A stretch of 64,000 nt of DNA, taken from positions 3,423,501 to 3,487,500 of the forward strand of contig NC_134660.1 of NCBI RefSeq assembly GCF_030463565.1, in the 5' to 3' direction. The notes under the pieces were generated by a model. That model did not search any database, was not told where the DNA came from, and saw only the letters and a program-made list of their open reading frames with translations. The translations under genes were made by a program, and so were the position numbers. Positions 59,101-64,000 of this stretch are shown one piece after another. How positions within the stretch are numbered: position 1 is the stretch's first letter; every line of letters begins with the position of its first letter. The stretch is from Pelecanus crispus. Lineage: Eukaryota; Chordata; Aves; Pelecaniformes; Pelecanidae.

Positions 59101-59490
59101 GGTGAAACAGTTCAGAAGGAGAGTCCTGCTTGGTCCCCATCACTCCCTCAGCACACCTAAAGGTTTTCTGGGAATTAAGAAACCTCTCAGGGGTTCAGGC
59201 ACTCAGGGCCGGGTCCCTGCCCTGCTGCGGCTGCCTGAGACCCCATGGCCCAGGAACAGTGGTGGGAGCGTTTCCCATACAGACGTGGCAGTTTGGCACC
59301 GCGTGTGCCAGCTCCAGTGCCGTGACCGGGGCTGATGCCCGCGGTACGTGCCCCAGGCTCTTGCAGGAGTCACTCACCAGGGACGCGCCATTCCTCCACC
59401 GGCACGACTGACCATGTCTCCTCTCTGCCCCAGACACTGCAGGACATTGTGATCGGGGTCCTGCACCAACTGAAGAGTCAGATCTACTGA
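56177..59490 (+). CDS. MLX: MLX, Max-like bHLH-zipper protein
   Basis: MLX pairs with MondoA (MLXIP) and ChREBP (MLXIPL) to bind carbohydrate response elements, and with MAD-type repressors. Eight exons: 56177-56221, 56594-56630, 56803-56892, 57405-57511, 57767-57866, 58139-58238, 58646-58847, 59434-59490; phases agree, giving 245 residues (human short forms 244). Conserved blocks: SRANSIGSTSASSVPNT; the basic region RRRRAHTQAEQKRRDAI at about 76-92; helix-loop-helix to about 130 (SIGSQKLSKAIVLQKT); the zipper with HKEKKKQEEEVSTLRKD; and the C-terminal dimerisation and cytoplasmic retention domain with VKFNVFQGIMDSLFQSFN and the end VLHQLKSQIY. The ATG has A at -3 and matches human MTEPGASPEDPW. 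Human longer isoforms extend exon 1; a similar basic stretch follows here. Confidence 0.97.
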
Positions 59491-61195
59491 GCCTTCCTGC
59501 TGCAGCGCCAGCGGCTCCGGGGCTGCTGCCACCTCTGCACCCACGTGGACGTGGCATCTCCTGCCTGGGGGCCTGGGTGACAGGCACCAGGAAGGGCTGG
59601 GTCATCTCCCTCGTGGCTGTTCTTAAAGCTTCTCTGAATTATTTATTGTATTAACTATGAAACCAAAATGACGCTGTGCACACACCTCTGCTCCACAGGT
59701 ACTGTCACAGTCAATATTACCAAATATTTGTAGGGACATAGTGAAGGCGGGGAAAAAAGTGTGTATTGAGTAGAGGTCTTTTAAGATGCCAGAGAGTCTT
59801 TAGCTCAGGCAGGCGCGGTGGGGTTTGCCTGTGCCACTGACTCTCTGCTGCGGAGCAGATCTGCTCTGCAACCTCAGGCCTCTGATACAACCCCTTCTGA
59901 TCCCAGGGGAGGGGGAATGAAACAAGAACACACACTAAAAGCTGTTGGTTTCTGTTAAAACAGGCTAGGAATAGGCTTCTCCCGTAACTGGGCTTTCTCG
60001 TACCTCCCTGTGAAGCAGCTCTTACGGGGCAGGGTGTTTTTTTAAAAGTTGTGTAGATGCTTTGGGGAAGGATGAGCCCATCACTGCCAGGAAGACACTT
60101 AATCGGTGCAGCCGCCACCTCCCCGGTGCAGAGCTGGCGGCACGGGCCAGGGACTTGCTAAAACCTGACCTCTCCCGCTGTAGCCATAGTTCCCCTGACA
60201 GGGAGACAGGAGCAAGCCTTCTGTACAGGCTTTTCCTGCTCGCGCTGGTGAGTGCTGAAATGTGTCCAGCTTCATCCATCTTTGGGTTTTGATGTGGCTG
60301 TATTGAACAGGAAAGTAGCTCAGTAGCTGTAGCACAGCGCTGCCACGGGCTCTCGCTGCTCCTCCTTTTATAGAGATACATACGTATAACCAGCCTTGAT
60401 TTGATTTTTTTTTTTTTTTTTTGTTTTTATAAATCACTGAAATCATCCTGAAGTATTATCAGTGTCAGCTTTGCAGACATGCTCTCTGGGGACACTTTTT
60501 AAGCTGTCACATGCTGCCGCTGTCAGTATGGGTCGTAGCTCTGGCCGACAGAAACGCTTCGTGGTGTGGTGTAGCCGCTGCCCAAGTGACGGTTGTTCCA
60601 CCACACAGAGCAATTGTACTGGGGCTCCTCCAGCGTGGTGACGCTGGCAGTAGGATTTGTTCTCTGTAATCACATTCGTGCTCCCACTCCAGGGGTAGTG
60701 GATTTCTTTTACACTGTTTTTCCACTAGTGACGAGGTAGCGCTCGGCTCCAGGTTATGTGGTTTGAACGCTGCAGCATGAGAATGTTTAAGCTACTGTTT
60801 CTACCCCCATTTAGTAGCGGAGAACCCATTCGGTGGCAGGGGTGGGTGTGATTTTTATGCAGAATTATTCTTCAAACCCTGCCTTTGGGTGCCCTTTTCA
60901 ATGCAACAGAAGCCCCAGAGTCAAGCCCTGCGGTGATGCACATCACTGATAAAGCACGCACAGGGTCAGCTGTGTCTTGCCTGGAAGATGTTGCTTTGTG
61001 ATAAAGAAAATCCTCTCTTGTGGGTGAGCAGGTTTGGGTTAGGGCTCTGCAGCTGAACGAGGGGCATGGGCTGAACCCCTGGAGATGCTCTGCCAGAAGC
61101 AGGATGAGGACGTGGAGTTTGACAGACCTCACATGTGAAAGCGACATATTTTTCTATTGAGAAAAGTAATTAAATAAATTTTGCTGAATGTTTTA
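59491..61195 (+). terminator. MLX: MLX 3' UTR ending at AATAAA
   Basis: A canonical AATAAA at 61173-61178 ends the most likely 3' UTR, about 1.7 kb long. The interval has no coding signal and includes a T-rich run near 60405. Tail-to-tail with PSMC3IP on the other strand. Confidence 0.7.
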
Positions 61196-61437
61196 ATGAT
61201 TTTTTCTGCTTTTATTTCTGTTGCTGCATTCCTGGAGCCTTACCCTAGAGCTGGTCAGAGACGGAGAGGCAGTTTCTGGAAGCCCAGCCCAGCCGTCGTG
61301 GCTCAGGTTACCCTCTCCTGGCCCTTGCCTTCCCCACACCTGGGGGCTGCTGCGACCCAGAGCCCAAACCCTGCCCTGACACCCTTTGAACGGAGAAAAA
61401 CACCACAGCAAAGCACAGATGAACCAAAAGCCTGGTG

Positions 61438-61443
61438 TTTAAT
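61438..61443 (-). terminator. PSMC3IP: PSMC3IP poly(A) signal (minus strand)
   Basis: Read on the minus strand this is ATTAAA, about 415 bases after the PSMC3IP stop. A canonical AATAAA on the same strand lies further on at 61211-61216 and could give a longer 3' UTR that almost touches the MLX end. Confidence 0.55.
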
Positions 61444-61857
61444 GGCTCATACGCTCACATACCACTCAGTCACACTGCAGAAAGCAGCCAAAATACACGT
61501 AGAGCTCTGCAGCCGTAACAGTCATGAGTTCATTCGCCTCCCTGAGGCGCTCGCTTCATTTTCTTACTACAACACCAGGGACTCTACAACAGCGTACTTA
61601 CACCTTCCCCTGCGCAGCCCCGTGAGATGGCTCACTGCACTGAAGGGCAGGAAGAAATAACATTCCCTCTGCAAGTAAGGCAGCGGGAGGGCCCAGTGCC
61701 AAGTCACTCTCTCCAACCACCCTCCCAGCTGCAAAGCATTTTAAACCAAATGCATATAAATACACAGGACCAGCCCAAGCCCTGCAAAAAAAAGAAGGGG
61801 GGGAAAAAAAAACCCCAACAGCTTTGTTTCAGCATCAGCTCCTCCTCCCTCAGCGCC

Positions 61858-63981
61858 TCACACAGCCTCTGGCAGTGTGATGTTATGGTCCTCGTCCGTC
61901 TCTATCCCAACCTCCTCCTGTACAAGCACAGAGTGTCACAGCAGGGTAGTGGCCCCAGCCCAGCAGAGCCACCGCCACTGCCCCGGGGCCGAGCGCAGCC
62001 TCCATACTTACAAAGAATTGCTTCTTGCTTTTGGGATACCCCTCCAGGATGGCCTCCAGCAGCTCGGTCGCCTGGCGAGACAGGGGCACCGTGAGCGCTG
62101 CAGCGCGGCCGTGCCGGGCTGCCAGCACTGGGCAGCCCCACTACAGCTCTTGGGGACTGTCCCCTGTATGGGCATCACAAGCTGGCAGCTCGGGTGACAG
62201 CACGGGAGCAGCTCTCTCCAACGCAAGGAGAGGCTGCTTTGTTTCCCCAGAGCAGAGCTCTGCAGGGACTTGCGTATTTGGGCACTGCCGTGACACGGCC
62301 TTTTCCCAGGGGATCGTCTTGGTACCCAGAGTGTTCCTGAAACCTGTGCACCCCCAGGGACAGCCCCGAGTGTGGCTGGCGCAGCACTCCCTGCTCCACA
62401 GCTACAGCGTTCGCCTGAGGTCTCCTCACTCAGCACCACAGCTGCTGCCTGCGCTGCCTAGCAGACCCCATATCCCCGTCAGGGCACCAGCGTCACCCAG
62501 TGTCACCGCAGGACTGTCACCGCCACCTCCCTGGCGCTGTCCACCCGCCCCGCTCGATGGCACGGCCATTACCATTCGCTTCCTCTTTCGCCACTCCTTG
62601 CAGTACAGCTTCTGCTCACTACAGACCTGCAAACGGCAAGACAAAGTGAGAACCGAGCAGGCAGCAGCAGCCCCACGAAGCCACCGTAAGCCTGAGGTGG
62701 GAAGTGCCTGGTGCTGAGGACCTACCGGTCGTCCCAGCTCCAGCCAGAGCATTATTTAACAGCACAAATGGCTAACGAAGGCCCCGCAGGGACGTGAACC
62801 TCTCTGTGAAATGATCACCCGAGACAGGGAAAGGATGAATTGGCCAAGTGGTGGGTGACTGCCCGAAGCAAACGTTTGCAAGGAATAGGCAGCTCAGAGC
62901 ATTTCCTAAAGACACCCCAAGAGTTGTCACCGTCGCACACATGGCTGAGGCTTGCGCTCAGGCTCTGCGGGGCAGCCCAGGTCCCGCACAACCTCCTGTC
63001 CCCATTGGACTGGTGTCAGTCAGACCGAGGACCGGGTAACCTGGCCAAGGGTTTGGTACGATTGGCCCAGCCCAGGCCCGGGCTCTGCTGCTGGTCCTCA
63101 GCTCAGCCCCGGGCAGCTCCTCACCTTGTCTTTTTCTTCCGGAGTCACATGGTTGGTGGCAGACTTAATCCTCTCCAGTTTCTCCGTGTAACTCGCACAG
63201 TCCTTCCTCAACTCCTCGATCTCTCTGGTCATCTCAGGGGTTGTCATGGAGCTGTTCAGGTCCTTCAGCTCTGGAAGGGAGGCATCGATCACCAGCAGGG
63301 CCGGTGGCCAGGGCACAGCTGCCCATGCCCACAGGGTCCCCAGCTGCTGCTGGTACTGCGGGGGTCTGGCTGGGTAGGCAGGGCGCACTCACCCGCCTCC
63401 ATTTGCCGGCAGCTCTGCTGCAGCGCCTGCACCTTGGCGGAGAGCGCGGCGATCTCCCCATCCAGGCCACGGAGCTCCGCATCGCTGGCGGCCGGGAGCT
63501 GCTCCTGCGGCGAGGCAGCAGATCAGCGGCAGCGGGTCAGCGGCAGCAGGTGCCGGCGGGGGCGGCTCCCGGGGCCGGGGCTCACCTGGTCGGCAAAGTA
63601 GATCTTCTGCTTCCCATAGGCCTTCTCCCGGACGCGGCCCTGCTGCGCCAGCTGCTCCAGCGCCTTCACCACGGCCTGCGGGGCGAGCGCCGTCAGCCGG
63701 GCCCCGCGCCCCGGCCCGCCCCGCGCTCCCTGCCCCGGCCCGGCCCCGCTCACCGCCTTGCCCAGCCCGTGCTCCCGCTGCAGGTTCCCGAAGGCGTCCT
63801 GGGCGCTGTACGGCCGGTTCTGCTCCCGCAGGTACCGCAGCAGCACGGCGGCGGCGCCTCCTGCGGGACCAGCCCACCGGTCACCGCGGCCGCCGGGGCC
63901 ACCCGCGACCGCGACGGGAGGGCGGGTGCTGCCCGGCGCTCACTCACCGCCCGCCGCGGGGCCCTCCCGGCCTTTGCTCAT
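61858..63981 (-). CDS. PSMC3IP: PSMC3IP (HOP2), meiotic recombination cofactor
   Basis: HOP2 joins MND1 to help DMC1 and RAD51 pair homologous chromosomes in meiosis; it also binds nuclear receptors as TBPIP/GT198. Eight exons on the minus strand: 63948-63981, 63754-63860, 63586-63675, 63393-63504, 63125-63270, 62573-62626, 62012-62071, 61858-61917; phases agree, giving 220 residues (human 217). The winged-helix DNA-binding N-terminus covers exons 1-3 with LLRYLREQNRPYS, GNLQREHGLGKA and YGKQKIYFADQ. A leucine-rich coiled coil follows, with LDGEIAALSAKVQALQQSCR and TPEM. The C-terminal basic part has CKEWRKRKRM and LEGYPKSKKQFF, and the end is EEVGIETDEDHNITLPEAV. The start ATG at 63979-63981 gives MSKGREGPAAGG, like human MSKGRAEAAAGA. 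The promoter is outside the window. Confidence 0.97.
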
Positions 63982-64000
63982 CCTCCGCCGCCGCCCTGCC

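Overview
The window is vertebrate nuclear DNA, almost certainly from a bird. The ATP6V0A1 protein is chicken-like, the interspersed repeats I recognise are CR1 LINE 3' ends, introns are short, and the right half is very GC-rich, as on avian microchromosomes. Gene order matches human 17q21 and the part of the chicken genome I recall as chromosome 27: CAVIN1 (minus), ATP6V0A1, NAGLU, HSD17B1, COASY, MLX (all plus), PSMC3IP (minus). All gene models were read by eye from splice signals and family knowledge; no search was run.

Layout: 1-1660 holds the first coding exon of CAVIN1 and part of its first intron. 1.7-5.6 kb is intergenic. A CpG island at 5.6-7.2 kb with cAMP-response elements and a G-rich minisatellite starts ATP6V0A1, whose 21 coding exons run to 35.9 kb. 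They include alternative splice choices: tandem acceptors, an 18-nt microexon and a candidate 75-nt cassette. From about 37.6 kb the DNA turns GC-rich and gene-dense. A 1.1-kb satellite of 12-bp units lies before NAGLU (41.0-44.7 kb). HSD17B1 (45.8-47.5 kb), COASY (48.0-53.4 kb), a divergent COQ10-family gene (54.1-55.5 kb), MLX (56.2-59.5 kb) and PSMC3IP (61.9-64.0 kb, minus) follow, MLX and PSMC3IP being tail to tail.

Functions: these are mostly housekeeping genes, not one pathway. ATP6V0A1 (V-ATPase proton channel subunit) and NAGLU (heparan sulfate breakdown) both serve the lysosome. COASY makes coenzyme A and the COQ10-like protein would bind coenzyme Q; both are mitochondrial cofactor functions. 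HSD17B1 makes estradiol, MLX is the partner of the MondoA/ChREBP glucose sensors, PSMC3IP (HOP2) works in meiotic recombination, and CAVIN1 coats caveolae.

The items most worth a second look are the COQ10-like gene between COASY and MLX, which human 17q21 lacks as far as I know and whose reading frame does not close where the family ends; the unlisted-looking 75-nt cassette in ATP6V0A1; the 12-bp satellite; and a perfect CACATG-type palindrome just upstream of the MLX start. I found no viral element, CRISPR array, tRNA or rRNA gene.
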